Counted from the first letter of the stretch, positions 1 to 11,772 are shown. The stretch is 64,000 bases of DNA from Collimonas fungivorans (GCF_001584145.1 NZ_CP013232.1:5022001-5086000); one strand, 5' to 3'. Made by a program: numbers and translations. The notes: generated from the letters alone by a model not told the origin.

Positions 1-1029
<1,029 letters not shown>

Positions 1030-1045
1030 TTTAGGGGAATAGTTC

Positions 1046-2278
1046 ATGGCAACTGCCGCACGCAGCGCCGCAAGCGCACGTCAGGTCAAAGAGTGGGTAT
1101 ATCTTTGGGAGGGCAAGGATAAAAAGGGCAAGGTGGTGCGCGGCGAACTGCGCGCCGGCAGCGAGACCGTGGTCAACGTCACCATGCGGCGCCAGGGGAT
1201 CTTGGTCACCAAGGTTAAAAAGAAGACCTTCCGCAGCGGGAAGAAAATTTCCGACAAGGATATCTCCCTGTTTACCCGCCAGCTGGCTACCATGATGAAG
1301 GCCGGCGTGCCTTTGCTGCAGTCTTTTGACATCGTGGCCAAGGGCCATGCCAATCCGTCGGTGTCGAAACTGGTCAATGACATCCGCGGCGATGTGGAGA
1401 CCGGCACCAGCCTGAGCCAGGCGTTCCGCAAGTTTCCGCTGTATTTCGACCCGTTGTTTTGCAACCTGGTTGGTGCTGGCGAACAGGCTGGTATTCTTGA
1501 GGACTTGCTGGAGCGGCTCGCGATCTACAAGGAAAAAACCCTCGCAATTAAAGGCAAAATCAAATCCGCATTATTTTATCCAGTATCGATTCTGGCGGTA
1601 GCGTTTGTCGTAACCGCGGTCATCATGATCTGGGTGGTGCCCGCTTTCAAACAGGTGTTTTCCAGCTTCGGCGCGGACTTGCCGGCACCGACAATGGCGG
1701 TAATGGCAATGTCGGATTTCATGGTGGGCAACTGGTACATCATCTTCCCAACCATATTTGCCGGCTTATATTTATTCTTCCAGTCCTGGAGACGTTCGCT
1801 CAAAATGCAACGGGTCATGGATCGTTTATTGCTAAAAGCGCCGGTTTTCGGCGACGTGATACGCAAAGCCACGATTGCGCGCTGGACTCGCACTTTGGCC
1901 ACCATGTTTGCCGCCGGTGTACCATTGGTAGAGTCGCTTGACTCGGTAGGCGGCGCATCAGGCAATGCAGTCTATCTGGACGCCACCAAGAAGATCCAGA
2001 GCGAGGTCAGTACCGGCACCAGTTTGACCGCAGCGATGGAAAACGCCAATGTATTCCCGAATATGGTGACGCAAATGGTTTCGATCGGCGAAGAGTCCGG
2101 CTCACTGGATCAAATGCTAGGTAAAGTAGCCGATTTCTACGAGGCTGAAGTGGATGACGCAGTAGCCTCCCTGTCCAGCCTGATGGAACCCTTGATCATG
2201 GTGATCCTAGGCGTACTGATCGGCGGCCTGGTGGTTGCCATGTACTTGCCAATCTTCAAGTTAGGCTCGGTGGTCTGA
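1046..2278 (+). CDS. pilC: Type IV pilus inner-membrane platform protein PilC
   Basis: Polytopic platform protein that couples the PilB motor to pilin assembly (family knowledge). The 410 residues match the usual length. Two repeated T2SF domains are visible, about residues 75-195 and 280-400. Each begins with a similar pattern (FTRQLATMMKAGVPLLQS and WTRTLATMFAAGVPLVES). Hydrophobic membrane segments lie near residues 175-200, 225-245 and 380-405. The ATG at 1046 has a clear AGGGGA ribosome site just upstream. The stop codon overlaps the pilD start by one base (TGATG), so the two are probably translationally coupled. Confidence 0.97.
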   Translation: MATAARSAASARQVKEWVYLWEGKDKKGKVVRGELRAGSETVVNVTMRRQGILVTKVKKKTFRSGKKISDKDISLFTRQLATMMKAGVPLLQSFDIVAKGHANPSVSKLVNDIRGDVETGTSLSQAFRKFPLYFDPLFCNLVGAGEQAGILEDLLERLAIYKEKTLAIKGKIKSALFYPVSILAVAFVVTAVIMIWVVPAFKQVFSSFGADLPAPTMAVMAMSDFMVGNWYIIFPTIFAGLYLFFQSWRRSLKMQRVMDRLLLKAPVFGDVIRKATIARWTRTLATMFAAGVPLVESLDSVGGASGNAVYLDATKKIQSEVSTGTSLTAAMENANVFPNMVTQMVSIGEESGSLDQMLGKVADFYEAEVDDAVASLSSLMEPLIMVILGVLIGGLVVAMYLPIFKLGSVV

Positions 2279-3144
2279 TGCAAGACGGGATTTTTTTCCT
2301 GGCGGCGGGGAGCCTGCTTCCCACCGCGCTGGCAGCTGTTTTTGGATTATTGATCGGCAGTTTCCTGAATGTAGTGATTCACAGGCTGCCGGTCATGATG
2401 CAGCGCGAATCGGATAATTACGTCGCCCACGAAAGCGGCAAGCCGCTGCCGCATACCGAGCGCTACAACCTGGTGGTTCCGCGCTCGGCTTGCACACAAT
2501 GCAAACACCAGATCGGCGCGCTCGAGAATGTGCCGATCTTGAGTTACTTGGCCTTGCGCGGCAAATGCGCAGCCTGCAAAACCCCCATCTCGATGCGCTA
2601 TCCTCTGGTCGAGGCATTGACCGGAGCGCTGTCGGCCCTGCTCATCTGGCACTTCGGCAGCGGCTGGGTCGGCCTGGCGACCCTGGTTTTCGTCTATCTG
2701 CTGATCGCGATGACGTTTATCGACGCCGATACCCAGTTGCTGCCGGACGACCTGACCCTGCCGCTGCTCTGGATAGGCCTGCTGCTGAACCTGTCCGGCC
2801 TGTTCGTGCCTTTACAGGACGCCGTGATCGGCGCCGCGGCAGGCTACCTGAGCCTGTGGGCGATTTACTGGGCATTCAAGCTGCTGACCGGCAAGGAAGG
2901 CATGGGCTATGGCGATTTCAAGCTGCTGGCGGCGCTTGGCGCCTGGCTGGGCTGGAAGATGCTGCCCATCGTCATCTTGTTTTCATCATTGGTGGGCGCG
3001 GCAGTCGGGATCATATTGATCGTTTTTGCCCGCCGCGGACGCGACAATCCCATCCCCTTCGGCCCCTACCTGGCCGCCGCCGGCCTGCTGGCCCTGCTCT
3101 ACGGTCAAACAATTCTGGAAACTTATTTCGGTTTTGCTACCTAA
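2278..3144 (+). CDS. pilD: Prepilin peptidase / N-methyltransferase PilD
   Basis: Membrane aspartyl protease that cleaves type IV prepilin leader peptides and N-methylates the new N-terminus (family knowledge). At 288 residues it is full length. The N-terminal methyltransferase domain carries the paired zinc motif CTQCKHQ...CAACKTP (about residues 72-103). The two catalytic aspartates are in the conserved contexts FIDADTQLLPD and GMGYGDFKLL. Several hydrophobic membrane helices follow. It is the last gene of the pilBCD set, and coaE starts 7 bases after its stop, so coaE may be in the same transcript. Confidence 0.97.
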   Translation: MQDGIFFLAAGSLLPTALAAVFGLLIGSFLNVVIHRLPVMMQRESDNYVAHESGKPLPHTERYNLVVPRSACTQCKHQIGALENVPILSYLALRGKCAACKTPISMRYPLVEALTGALSALLIWHFGSGWVGLATLVFVYLLIAMTFIDADTQLLPDDLTLPLLWIGLLLNLSGLFVPLQDAVIGAAAGYLSLWAIYWAFKLLTGKEGMGYGDFKLLAALGAWLGWKMLPIVILFSSLVGAAVGIILIVFARRGRDNPIPFGPYLAAAGLLALLYGQTILETYFGFAT

Positions 3145-3150
3145 CATCGT

Positions 3151-3804
3151 ATGAACCAGCACCATGCGGCCAGTCACGACCAGCCAGCGCAAGGCAACCC
3201 CAGATTCAGCGTCGGCCTGACCGGCGGGATCGGCAGCGGCAAGAGCACCGTCGCCGACATGTTTGCCGAGCGGGGCGCCGCTGTCATCGACACCGATGTC
3301 ATCGCTCATCAGCTGACTGCGCCGGACGGCGCCGCCATTGCGCCGCTTGCCGCCGAATTCGGCAGCGCTTTCATCGACGCCAGCGGCGCCATGGACCGGG
3401 CCATGATGCGCGCCCATGTATTCTCGGACCCGCAGGCAAAACAACGCCTGGAGGCCATCTTGCATCCTTTGATCCGGGCCGAAACCGCCAGCGCGGCGCA
3501 ACATGCCCAAGGCTTGTACCTGATTTTTGTAGTCCCGCTGCTGGTTGAGTCCGGCAACTGGAGAGAACGGGTACAGCGCATACTGGTGGTAGATTGCGAC
3601 GAACAGATCCAGCTGGAACGTGTGATGCAGCGCAATGCAATGACGCCGTCTCAAGTACGGGCCATCATGGCGACCCAAGCCTCCAGGCAGCAACGACTGC
3701 AGGCCGCCGACGATGTGATTGTCAATGACAGTGAGCCGGCGGCGCTATTGCCGCAAGTGACGCGATTACACGCGCTATATGAAGCATTGAGCCGATCGTT
3801 ATAA
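3151..3804 (+). CDS. coaE: Dephospho-CoA kinase
   Basis: Catalyses the last step of coenzyme A synthesis, ATP-dependent phosphorylation of dephospho-CoA at the ribose 3'-OH (family knowledge). The 217-residue protein has the P-loop [12 protein letters not shown] near residues 23-34, followed by the substrate-side motif [10 protein letters not shown] and the lid region downstream. The first ~20 residues before the P-loop are a poorly conserved extension, so a later start is possible, but no better start codon is visible. coaE next to pilD is common in beta- and gammaproteobacteria. Confidence 0.96.
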   Translation: MNQHHAASHDQPAQGNPRFSVGLTGGIGSGKSTVADMFAERGAAVIDTDVIAHQLTAPDGAAIAPLAAEFGSAFIDASGAMDRAMMRAHVFSDPQAKQRLEAILHPLIRAETASAAQHAQGLYLIFVVPLLVESGNWRERVQRILVVDCDEQIQLERVMQRNAMTPSQVRAIMATQASRQQRLQAADDVIVNDSEPAALLPQVTRLHALYEALSRSL

Positions 3805-3934
3805 TGGTATAAAGCTTTATATATCAGGCAGGAAGCCTGTCGCTCAATGTTAAAAATAGAGGGGCATTTGTAATTTCTGTTCGCATCGTTCAGAATCATG
3901 TCTTATCCGGCTCAAATTTTTAAGGGATGTCACT

Positions 3935-4690
3935 TTGATCGTCTACGAATATCCTTTCAACGAGCGCATTCGCACCATGTTGCGGCTGGAAGACCTGCAC
4001 GAAAGATTCGGCTTTTTCGTGCAGCAGGAAAGTCCGCTGCAGCACCATATCGCGCTGTCCACCATTTTCGAAATGCTGGAGGTTGCCGGACGCGCCGATC
4101 TGAAGTCGGATTTGCTGCAAGAACTGGAACGACAAAAACAAACCCTGCTCGGCTTTAAATCCAATCCCAACGTTGCGCCCGACATGCTGGACGCCATCCT
4201 GCAAGAGATAGACCGGATCAGCACGGCTCTGATGGCGACCCAGGGCAAGACCGGCCAGCACATACGCGAAAATGAATGGCTGATGAGCATCCGCGGCCGC
4301 ACCATCATTCCCGGCGGCGCCTGCGAATTCGACCTGCCTTCCTACTATGCCTGGCAACAGCACCCCGCCGAACAGCGGTTTGCCGATATCGTCGGCTGGT
4401 TCGCGCCGCTGGCGCCATTGTTCGACGCTATCAGCATTGTATTGCGATTACTACGAGAAACCGGAAGTTCGGTAAAGATAGACGCACAAAACGGCAGTTA
4501 TCAGCAAATGCTGCAAGGAAAATCTTACCAGATGCTGCGCCTGATCATTGATGAGCAGCTGGCGGCGATTCCTGAAATATCCGCCAACAAGTACATGCTG
4601 TGGGTACGTTTCACCACCCAGGGCGGCGACCTGAAGCCAAAAGCGTATGAAGGCGACGTGCCGTTCGAGCTCACTCTTTGTAATTTTTAA
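3935..4690 (+). CDS. zapD: Cell division protein ZapD
   Basis: ZapD binds the FtsZ C-terminal tail and cross-links FtsZ filaments at the Z-ring (family knowledge). The 251 residues have the family's usual length and conserved opening ([20 protein letters not shown]). The most likely start is TTG at 3935, because the conserved N-terminus begins there and AAGGG lies 8-12 bases upstream. No ATG precedes the conserved region in frame. The 130 bases before it hold a short hairpin (CAGGC...GCCTG near 3824-3838) and no other clear signal. yacG follows, the usual coaE-zapD-yacG order. Confidence 0.95.
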   Translation: MIVYEYPFNERIRTMLRLEDLHERFGFFVQQESPLQHHIALSTIFEMLEVAGRADLKSDLLQELERQKQTLLGFKSNPNVAPDMLDAILQEIDRISTALMATQGKTGQHIRENEWLMSIRGRTIIPGGACEFDLPSYYAWQQHPAEQRFADIVGWFAPLAPLFDAISIVLRLLRETGSSVKIDAQNGSYQQMLQGKSYQMLRLIIDEQLAAIPEISANKYMLWVRFTTQGGDLKPKAYEGDVPFELTLCNF

Positions 4691-4711
4691 ATGTTTTTTG
4701 AATAGATTTGT

Positions 4712-4900
4712 ATGACTACTACCGTCGATTGCCCGACATGCGGCACAAAAGTTGAATGGATTCCCGCCAACCGGTTCAGGCCGTTTTGCTCGGAACGCTG
4801 CAAGCAGATCGACCTGGGCGCCTGGGCCGAAGAGAAATATGCGATTCCGGCGGTCAATCCGCCCGATGAAATCGATGACGACGGCAAGCTGCCGCAATAA
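4712..4900 (+). CDS. yacG: DNA gyrase inhibitor YacG (zinc-binding)
   Basis: Small zinc protein; E. coli YacG binds GyrB and inhibits gyrase (family knowledge). The 62 residues contain the four zinc ligands in the pattern [10 protein letters not shown] ... [12 protein letters not shown], with the typical WAEEKYAIP segment after them and a short acidic tail. It lies 22 bases after zapD on the same strand and is probably cotranscribed. It is the last gene on the + strand before convergent transcription from the NUDIX gene; no strong hairpin terminator is seen in the 19-base gap. Confidence 0.94.
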   Translation: MTTTVDCPTCGTKVEWIPANRFRPFCSERCKQIDLGAWAEEKYAIPAVNPPDEIDDDGKLPQ

Positions 4901-4919
4901 CTCGAGGTAGCGAGCTAGG

Positions 4920-5333
4920 TTACGCGCTCTCTCGGCGCAATTCGTCCAGCCATTCAATCAAGGGAATCGCCGCCGGTAACAATGGCTCGACGTCGACGCT
5001 GCCTTGCCATGAAAACGCCTGCCCTTCCAGGCTTTGCGGTTCGCCGCGCCATTCGCGGCTGATGTAGAAATGCAGACGCACGCGCGCATGCGGATAATAA
5101 TGTTCAATTCCGCACCAGGGCTCGGCAGAGGCAATTTCAACCCCCAGCTCCTCCAGCAGTTCACGCTTGAGGGCGTCGAAAATCGACTCTCCCGATTCGA
5201 CTTTCCCCCCCGGGAACTCCCAGTAACCAGCCATCGGCTTGCCGGCCGGCCTCTGGCCCAGGAGCACGTCGCCGTTGGGCTTCATCAGGATGCCGACTGC
5301 TACATTGACCGGTTCCCGCTCAAGAACGGTCAT
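4920..5333 (-). CDS. NUDIX hydrolase (MutT-like 8-oxo-dGTP pyrophosphatase candidate)
   Basis: The 137-residue protein carries a full NUDIX box, G-x5-E-x7-REuxEExGu, seen as GKVESGESIFDALKRELLEELGV. The opening (NVAVGILMKPNGDVLLGQRP) and size resemble MutT, which removes 8-oxo-dGTP; substrate assignment is inference. The chosen start at 5333 (MTVLEREPVNV) overlaps the upstream ATPase stop by 4 bases (ATGA); the same frame stays open further upstream but that part is antisense-like and unconserved. It is probably translationally coupled to the DUF815 gene. Some longer relatives fuse this domain to a ThiE-like domain, which is absent here. Confidence 0.9.
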   Translation of the reverse strand: MTVLEREPVNVAVGILMKPNGDVLLGQRPAGKPMAGYWEFPGGKVESGESIFDALKRELLEELGVEIASAEPWCGIEHYYPHARVRLHFYISREWRGEPQSLEGQAFSWQGSVDVEPLLPAAIPLIEWLDELRRESA

Positions 5334-6205
5334 GGCGGCGTCATTCTGCCGGCGTAATCGCGGGCAAACTGCCATGCAACCCGGCCTGAACGCGAAGCCC
5401 GTTGCAGGGCCCAGCGCAAGGCATCGCCACGCGCCTCCGCAATCTGCTCTGCATTGCAGCCGAAATGACTGAGCCAATGGCCGACGATGTCCAGATAATC
5501 GTCTTGCTTGAACGGATAAAACGATACCCACAATCCGAAGCGCTCTGAAAGTGAAATCTTTTCTTCGACGGTTTCCCCCGGATGCAAATCTCCATCCTCG
5601 GTAGTTTTATAGCTGGCATTGTCCGACATCCGCTCCGGCAGCAAATGGCGCCGGTTGGAAGTGGCATAAATCAGCACATTGTCCGACTGCGCGGCGATGC
5701 TGCCGTCAAGCGCCACTTTGAGCGCCTTGTAACCACTCTCGCCCTCTTCGAACGAAAGGTCGTCGCAAAAAATGATGAAGCGTTCCGGCCGCTCCGCCAC
5801 AAGGTCGACAATATCCGGCAACGCTGCCAAATCGTCCTTATCCACTTCGATCAGCCGCAAACCCTGGGGAGCATACTGGTTCAGGCAAGCTTTGATCAGG
5901 GACGACTTGCCGGTACCGCGGGCGCCGGTCAGCAGCACGTTGTTGGCCGGCCGGCCGTCGACAAACTGACGGGTATTCTGGTCGATCTGCTGCTTCTGCA
6001 CTTCGATATTATGCAGATCCGACAGCGCAATATCCGAAATATGGCCGACTGCCTGCAGGTAACCGCCGGCAGATCCGCCGCGGTGGCGCCAGCGAAAGGC
6101 GGTCGCCGCCTGCCAGTCGGGAGCAGCCTTGGCTTGCGGCAGGATGGATTCAAGCCGGGCCAGCAAGGCTTCGGCGCGGATCAGGAATTGGTCTAATTGA
6201 GTCAT
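5330..6205 (-). CDS. DUF815 family AAA-type ATP-binding protein
   Basis: A 291-residue P-loop ATPase. Walker A is LLTGARGTGKSSLIKA (about residues 90-105), Walker B is FIIFCDDLSFEEGESGYKAL, and an ATSNRRHLLPERM segment resembles the sensor region of AAA proteins. These features match DUF815, a family of unknown cellular role found in many bacteria. Its stop overlaps the NUDIX start by 4 bases (ATGA), so the pair is probably coexpressed. A nucleotide-pool or stress role is only an inference from that neighbour. The 140 bases upstream, toward argJ, hold no obvious regulatory element. Confidence 0.9.
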   Translation of the reverse strand: MTQLDQFLIRAEALLARLESILPQAKAAPDWQAATAFRWRHRGGSAGGYLQAVGHISDIALSDLHNIEVQKQQIDQNTRQFVDGRPANNVLLTGARGTGKSSLIKACLNQYAPQGLRLIEVDKDDLAALPDIVDLVAERPERFIIFCDDLSFEEGESGYKALKVALDGSIAAQSDNVLIYATSNRRHLLPERMSDNASYKTTEDGDLHPGETVEEKISLSERFGLWVSFYPFKQDDYLDIVGHWLSHFGCNAEQIAEARGDALRWALQRASRSGRVAWQFARDYAGRMTPP

Positions 6206-6345
6206 GGCTGGTTTGGTGACAAATGGGATTTCCCCATTCTGACGTAAAGCAAAACGCTGCTGGGTGAATATTATTTGTCAAAACAAATTCGCCGCCGCGA
6301 CCGACAAACGGCCTCGGACGGCATTTTTCTCAAAGTATGATCGGC

Positions 6346-7584
6346 TCAGGAGCGATAGTCAGCATTGATCGAGACATAGTCATGCGATAAATCGCAAGTC
6401 CACACAGTCGCATCGGCATCGCCTCGCGCCAGTTGCACCCGCACCAGGATCTCGCTCTGTTTCATGACGCGCTGGCCGTCGGCTTCCTGGTATTCTGGAT
6501 TGCGGCCACCACTTTTTGCCACCAGGACGTCATCCAGGTACAGGTCCAGCTTGCTGACGTCCAAGTCGTCGACGCCAGCATAACCGATAGCCGCCAGGAT
6601 ACGGCCCAGGTTAGGATCAGAGGCGAAGAAGGCCGTCTTGACCAGCGGCGAGTGAGCGATCGAATAAGCGATCTTGCGGCATTCTGCAGCATTCTGCCCC
6701 TGTTCCACGGTGATCGTGATGAACTTGGTAGCGCCTTCGCCGTCGCGGATGATCATTTGCGCCAGATGCCGGGAAATATCGGTGACAGCCGCCGCCAGCT
6801 CCGCATATTCCGGACTATCGACGCTGCTCACTTCCAGTTCGCCGGCGCCGGTGGCGATCAGCATGAACGAGTCGTTGGTCGAGGTATCACCGTCGATGGT
6901 GATGCAGTTGAACGAACGGTCGGCGGCCTGGCGCACCATGTGCTCCAGCACCGGCTGCGCCACTTTCGCATCGATCGCCAGGAAACCGAGCATTGTCGCC
7001 ATATTCGGCTTGATCATGCCGGCGCCCTTGCTGATGCCGGACAGCGTCACCGTTTTGCCGGCGATAACCAGGCTGCGTGAAGCAGCTTTTGGCTGCGTAT
7101 CGGTAGTCATGATAGCCTCGGCGGCATTGAACCAGTTGTCGCTTTGCAGGTTCTGTATCGCCTGCGGCAAACCGGCAGCGATGCGCTCCACCGGCAGCGG
7201 CTCCAGGATCACGCCAGTCGAAAACGGCAATATCTGTGCTGCATGGCAGCCCAGCAACTCCGCCAGCGCATCACAAGTGGCATTGGCTGCCGCCAGGCCG
7301 GCTTCGCCGGTGCCGGCGTTGGCGTTGCCGGTATTGATCAGCAGCGCACGGACAGGCTCGCCGGAAATCTCGGCGGCGGCCAGATGCGCTTTGCTGACTT
7401 GTACCGGAGCAGCGCAAAAGCGGTTTTGCGTAAACACCCCGGCTACCGTCGCCGTCGGCGCCAGTTTCATCACCAGCAAATCCTTGCGATTCGCTTTGCG
7501 CACACCGGCCTCGGCATGGCCAAGCTCGATGCCCGCCACAGGCAGCAGATCGGCGGCGACAGGAATGGGGGAATTGACGGCCAT
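6346..7584 (-). CDS. argJ: Bifunctional glutamate N-acetyltransferase / amino-acid N-acetyltransferase ArgJ
   Basis: ArgJ makes N-acetylglutamate and recycles the acetyl group from N-acetylornithine in arginine synthesis (family knowledge). The 412 residues are full length. The autoproteolytic site is seen in [17 protein letters not shown], where the threonine of ATML becomes the N-terminal nucleophile of the beta chain. The C-terminal region contains [13 protein letters not shown] and the family's final NADYRS. It lies about 200 bases downstream of the secA terminator and is a separate unit. argC, another step of the pathway, is at 44876-45913. Confidence 0.97.
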   Translation of the reverse strand: MAVNSPIPVAADLLPVAGIELGHAEAGVRKANRKDLLVMKLAPTATVAGVFTQNRFCAAPVQVSKAHLAAAEISGEPVRALLINTGNANAGTGEAGLAAANATCDALAELLGCHAAQILPFSTGVILEPLPVERIAAGLPQAIQNLQSDNWFNAAEAIMTTDTQPKAASRSLVIAGKTVTLSGISKGAGMIKPNMATMLGFLAIDAKVAQPVLEHMVRQAADRSFNCITIDGDTSTNDSFMLIATGAGELEVSSVDSPEYAELAAAVTDISRHLAQMIIRDGEGATKFITITVEQGQNAAECRKIAYSIAHSPLVKTAFFASDPNLGRILAAIGYAGVDDLDVSKLDLYLDDVLVAKSGGRNPEYQEADGQRVMKQSEILVRVQLARGDADATVWTCDLSHDYVSINADYRS

Positions 7585-7740
7585 GAGAATCCTTAACTAG
7601 GTATATAGGTGTTGGCGGCGCTGGTTTGCCGAGATTAATGGGTGGTTGCCCGGTCCAGCAGACCGGCAGCTGATCCAAGTGCTTATTTTAAGGGGTATTA
7701 AGGCGTATGCGCAGACCATGTGTACATCTGCCGCAACAAA

Positions 7741-7769
7741 AGCAAAGGGCGGGTTTCCCGCCCTGCTTT
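7741..7769 (-). terminator. Intrinsic terminator after secA
   Basis: A hairpin with a 7-bp GC stem (GGGCGGG 7747-7753, CCCGCCC 7757-7763) is extended by AGCA/TGCT. Read on the minus strand it is followed by TTTGCTTTTG. It starts about 25 bases after the secA stop. Confidence 0.85.
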
Positions 7770-7791
7770 AGCCGTTGCCCATCATTGCCGG

Positions 7792-10551
7792 TTACATCAG
7801 CTGGCCGTGGCACTGCTTGTATTTCTTGCCGCTGCCGCACGGGCAAGGATCGTTGCGGCCGACCTTCGGCACGCTGCTGCCCGGCTGCTGCGATTCATCG
7901 CTATGCGCGGTGGGCGCCAGCAAGGCTTCCGGCGCCGCGCTCGGATCGAAGTCGGCATGCTGGTAGTGCACGTTTTCCACGTGGGACTGCGCCATTTCTT
8001 CTTCGGCAGCCGCAATTTCCTCGCGGTTTTCGATACGCACCGTCATCACCACCTTGACCACTTCATTTTTGATCAGGTCCAGCATCTGGCCAAACAGTTC
8101 AAACGCTTCGCGCTTGTATTCCTGCTTCGGATTCTTTTGCGCGTAGCCGCGCAGGTGGATCCCCTGGCGCAGATGGTCCAGCGCAGCCAGATGCTCGCGC
8201 CAATGGCTGTCGACACTTTGCAGCATGACGCTGCGTTCGAAGCCTGCGAACGATTCCTTGCCAACGATTTCGGTCTTGGTGTCATAGGTAGTGCTGGCGG
8301 CGGTCAGCACACGCTCCAGCAGATCTTCGTCGGTCAGGTTCGGTTCCGATTTCAGCATCTCGCCAAGCGGTACTTCCAGGTGCAGGTCGTTGGCCAGGGC
8401 CGTTTCCAGCGCCGGGATATTCCATTGCTCTTCAAGCGACTCTTCCGGCACATAGGTACGGAAAGTATCGTCCAGCACACCTTCGCGCAGCGACGCCACC
8501 GTTTCGGAAACGCCTTGCGATTCCAGCAATTCGTTGCGCTGCTGGTAGATCACCTTGCGCTGGTCGTTGGCGACATCGTCATATTCCAGCAGCTGCTTGC
8601 GGATATCGAAGTTGCGCGCCTCGACCTTGCGCTGCGCCGATTCGATCGAACGCGACACGATGCCAGCCTCGATCGGCTCGCCTTCCGGCATTTTCAGCCG
8701 GTCCATGATGGCGCGCACGCGGTCGCCGGCAAAAATGCGCAGCAAGGCGTCGTCCAGCGACAGGTAGAAACGCGAGGAGCCCGGATCGCCCTGGCGCGCA
8801 GCGCGGCCGCGCAACTGGTTATCCACCCGCCGCGATTCATGGCGCTCGGTGCCGATGATATGCAAGCCGCCGGCATTGACCACGTGGTCATGCAGCGATT
8901 GCCAATCATCGCGCAGCTTGTCGGAGCGCAGTTGTTTTTCGGTGTCGCCGAGCGACTCGTCGGCTTCGATGAACTGGATCTGCTTCTCGACATTCCCGCC
9001 CAGCACGATGTCAGTGCCGCGCCCCGCCATGTTGGTGGCGATAGTGATCGCTTGCGGACGGCCTGCCTGCGCGATGATTTCCGCTTCCCGTGCGTGCTGC
9101 TTGGCGTTCAACACGTTGTGCGGCAGCTTGGCCTTGGTCAGGATCGAAGACAACAGCTCCGAGTTTTCGATCGAAGTGGTGCCCACCAGCACCGGTTGCC
9201 CGCGCTCGTAGCAGTCCTGGATATCCTTCAGCATCGCATTGTATTTTTCCTGCGATGTCTTGTAGACCTGGTCCTGCCGGTCCTTGCGCTGGTTCGGCCG
9301 GTTTTGCGGGATCACCACGGTTTCCAGGCCATAGATTTCCTGGAATTCGTAGGCTTCGGTATCGGCGGTGCCCGTCATGCCGGCCAGCTTGCCGTACATG
9401 CGGAAATAGTTCTGGAAAGTGATCGAGGCCAGGGTCTGGTTCTCGTTCTGGATCTTGACGCCTTCCTTGGCTTCCACTGCCTGGTGCAAGCCGTCCGACC
9501 AGCGGCGGCCGGTCATCATGCGGCCGGTGAATTCGTCGACAATGACGATTTCGCCGCCCTGCACCACATAGTGCTGGTCCTTGAAGTACAGCGAGTGCGC
9601 GCGCAACGCGGCGTACAGGTGATGGATCAGGCTGATGTTGGCGGCGTCGTACAGGGAGGCGCCTTCTGCCAGCAAACCCATGTCGGTGAGGATCTGCTCG
9701 GCCTTTTCATGGCCGGCTTCGGTCAGCAGCACCTGGTGCGCTTTTTCATCCTTGGTGTAATCGCCGGGGACTTCAACCTTGCCCTTGCCGTCCGGCGTTT
9801 CTTCGCCGACCTGCTGGGTCAGCAGCGGCGGCACTTCATTGATCTTGTAATACAGGTCAGTGTGATTTTCAGCCTGGCCGGAAATGATCAGCGGCGTACG
9901 CGCTTCGTCGATCAGGATCGAGTCGACTTCATCGACAATGGCGAAATTCAGGGTACGCTGCACACGGTCGGCGGCGTCGTACACCATGTTGTCGCGCAGG
10001 TAATCGAAACCGAATTCGTTGTTGGTGCCGTAGGTGATGTCGGCGCCGTAGGCGACCTGCTTGGCGTCATGCTCCACCGACGACAGGTTGACCCCGGTCG
10101 TCAGACCCAGCCAGCTGTATAAACGTCCCATCCACTCGGCATCGCGCTGCGCCAGGTAGTCATTCACGGTCACCACGTGCACGCCCTTGCCGGACAGCGC
10201 ATTCAGGTATGCCGGCAGGGTCGCCATCAGCGTCTTGCCCTCGCCGGTACCCATTTCGGCAATTTTCCCGTAATGCAATACCATGCCGCCTATCAGCTGC
10301 ACGTCGAAATGGCGCATTTTCAAGACCCGCTTGCCGGCTTCACGGCAAACCGCGAACGCTTCCGGCAGCAAGGCGTCGAGCTTTTCGCCGTCGGCTATGC
10401 GCTGCTTGAGCTCCGGCGTTTTCGCCTGCAGCTCGGCATCGGACAGTTTTTCGAACGCCGGTTCAAGTGCATTAATTTGTCGGACGACTTTTTTATATTG
10501 CTTAAGCAGGCGCTGGTTGCGGCTACCGAAAATCTGGGTCAGTAATGACAT
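7792..10551 (-). CDS. secA: Preprotein translocase ATPase SecA
   Basis: Motor ATPase that drives unfolded preproteins through SecYEG (family knowledge). The 919 residues are full length. Seen: Walker [13 protein letters not shown] near residues 98-109, the DEAD-like [16 protein letters not shown], the helicase motif [11 protein letters not shown], and a C-terminal zinc SEC-C motif [17 protein letters not shown] at the last ~20 residues, which binds SecB and phospholipid. It is a single gene with a clear terminator at 7741-7769. The M23 peptidase gene lies upstream on the same strand, a common betaproteobacterial order. Confidence 0.98.
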   Translation of the reverse strand: MSLLTQIFGSRNQRLLKQYKKVVRQINALEPAFEKLSDAELQAKTPELKQRIADGEKLDALLPEAFAVCREAGKRVLKMRHFDVQLIGGMVLHYGKIAEMGTGEGKTLMATLPAYLNALSGKGVHVVTVNDYLAQRDAEWMGRLYSWLGLTTGVNLSSVEHDAKQVAYGADITYGTNNEFGFDYLRDNMVYDAADRVQRTLNFAIVDEVDSILIDEARTPLIISGQAENHTDLYYKINEVPPLLTQQVGEETPDGKGKVEVPGDYTKDEKAHQVLLTEAGHEKAEQILTDMGLLAEGASLYDAANISLIHHLYAALRAHSLYFKDQHYVVQGGEIVIVDEFTGRMMTGRRWSDGLHQAVEAKEGVKIQNENQTLASITFQNYFRMYGKLAGMTGTADTEAYEFQEIYGLETVVIPQNRPNQRKDRQDQVYKTSQEKYNAMLKDIQDCYERGQPVLVGTTSIENSELLSSILTKAKLPHNVLNAKQHAREAEIIAQAGRPQAITIATNMAGRGTDIVLGGNVEKQIQFIEADESLGDTEKQLRSDKLRDDWQSLHDHVVNAGGLHIIGTERHESRRVDNQLRGRAARQGDPGSSRFYLSLDDALLRIFAGDRVRAIMDRLKMPEGEPIEAGIVSRSIESAQRKVEARNFDIRKQLLEYDDVANDQRKVIYQQRNELLESQGVSETVASLREGVLDDTFRTYVPEESLEEQWNIPALETALANDLHLEVPLGEMLKSEPNLTDEDLLERVLTAASTTYDTKTEIVGKESFAGFERSVMLQSVDSHWREHLAALDHLRQGIHLRGYAQKNPKQEYKREAFELFGQMLDLIKNEVVKVVMTVRIENREEIAAAEEEMAQSHVENVHYQHADFDPSAAPEALLAPTAHSDESQQPGSSVPKVGRNDPCPCGSGKKYKQCHGQLM

Positions 10552-10764
10552 GCTTGGATTCTAAAAAAAGCGCCGGCGGCATTCCGCGGCATCTTGTGGA
10601 TGGCCCCGAAACCGGGCTGTGGCTAAATAAATAATCGGAGAATTTTATCATGCAGTCCCCGACACATTGGGGTTATGCACCAGGAAACAATAGCAAGTTG
10701 CGCAAATTGTGCCCGGCATCCGGCGCATCCGGGCTCTACTGTGCTTGCATTACAACAACATTCA

Positions 10765-11718
10765 TTACTTCCCGGCCAATGTTGCCATCTTGGCCAGGTC
10801 GGTGCCCGCGTTCAGGAACTTGCGCGGATCCTGCGCCACGCCCTTGATTCTTACTTCGAAATGCAGGTGCGGTCCGGTCGAACGCCCGGTAGTGCCGATA
10901 TCGGCGATATGCTGGCCGCGCTGCACGATGTCGCCCACTTTGACAAACAGCCTGGAGGCATGGGCGTAGCGGGTGATGATGTCGTTGCCGTGGTCTATAT
11001 CCAGCATGTTGCCGTATTGCGGATGATATTCGGCCGCGATTACCACGCCGGCCGCCGCGGCGACGATATTGGTGCCGACCGAGGCTGGAAAATCCAGTCC
11101 CTCATGAAATGCACTGCGGCCGGTGAACGGATCGAGCCGCCAGCCGAAGCTGGAGGAATTGTAGTTGACGCTGACCGGCTGGTTGGTCGGCAGCAGCTTG
11201 GACTTGATGCGGTCGCTCATCAGTACGGTTTCGACCACGTTCAGGTAGTCGGTGCGGAAACCGACATCGCGCGACATGGCGTCCAGCGCCAGCTGGAATT
11301 CGCTCATGCTCATGTCGTGCGAGCGCCGGTCGTACAGGCTGCTCGATTCGGCGCCGCCGCGTCCCGGCGCTTCCTTGAAATTGAACTCTTCCGGCTTGAC
11401 CCCAGCCAAGCCCTGGACCCGCTCACCCAAGGCATCCAGGCGCATCAGCTGCGCCTGCATTTCACCGAGCTTGATGGCCATCGCCGCCAGGTTTTCCTTC
11501 AGGTACTTGTCTTTATCCTGCACTCCGGCGACAGCGTCGCCGGCGGCCTTGCCCGCAAACGGCAGGCCGACCGCATAACGGGCGGTGAGGAAATACAATA
11601 ATCCGGTCGCCAGCAATACCGCCAGTAAAAAAACGACGATCATCAGGGTGATGTGCCTGGCGCCTAAGGTGATGGATTTTGCGCGATTAAAACGCGGGTG
11701 CAACAGAATTACCTGCAT
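10765..11718 (-). CDS. Membrane-anchored M23 (LytM) family metallopeptidase
   Basis: A 317-residue envelope protein. An N-terminal membrane segment (LMIVVFLLAVLLATGLLYFL, about residues 26-45) is followed by a helical, probably coiled-coil region and a C-terminal M23 domain. The zinc and catalytic motifs HEGLD (H-x3-D) and GPHLHFEV (HxH) are intact, so active peptidoglycan endopeptidase is likely; many divisome LytM factors lack them. It sits between secA and the divergent dciA gene. Its exact substrate and partners cannot be read from the sequence. A GC hairpin near 10711-10733 lacks a good U-tract, so it is a weak terminator candidate. Confidence 0.92.
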   Translation of the reverse strand: MQVILLHPRFNRAKSITLGARHITLMIVVFLLAVLLATGLLYFLTARYAVGLPFAGKAAGDAVAGVQDKDKYLKENLAAMAIKLGEMQAQLMRLDALGERVQGLAGVKPEEFNFKEAPGRGGAESSSLYDRRSHDMSMSEFQLALDAMSRDVGFRTDYLNVVETVLMSDRIKSKLLPTNQPVSVNYNSSSFGWRLDPFTGRSAFHEGLDFPASVGTNIVAAAAGVVIAAEYHPQYGNMLDIDHGNDIITRYAHASRLFVKVGDIVQRGQHIADIGTTGRSTGPHLHFEVRIKGVAQDPRKFLNAGTDLAKMATLAGK

Positions 11719-11772
11719 TGCAGCTCCGGTGAAGCCCTGAGCGGGTCACAGGTGTGATATGGTTTCACCATC

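Noticed and set aside
7720..10122. An 800-codon open frame on the plus strand, antisense to secA
   Set aside because: It mirrors the GC-rich third positions of secA, has His/Gln/Arg-rich composition typical of antisense frames, and lacks a ribosome site and any recognisable domain.
10711..10733. GC-rich hairpin after the M23 peptidase gene
   Set aside because: Stem present, but no U-tract on the minus strand; too weak to call a terminator.
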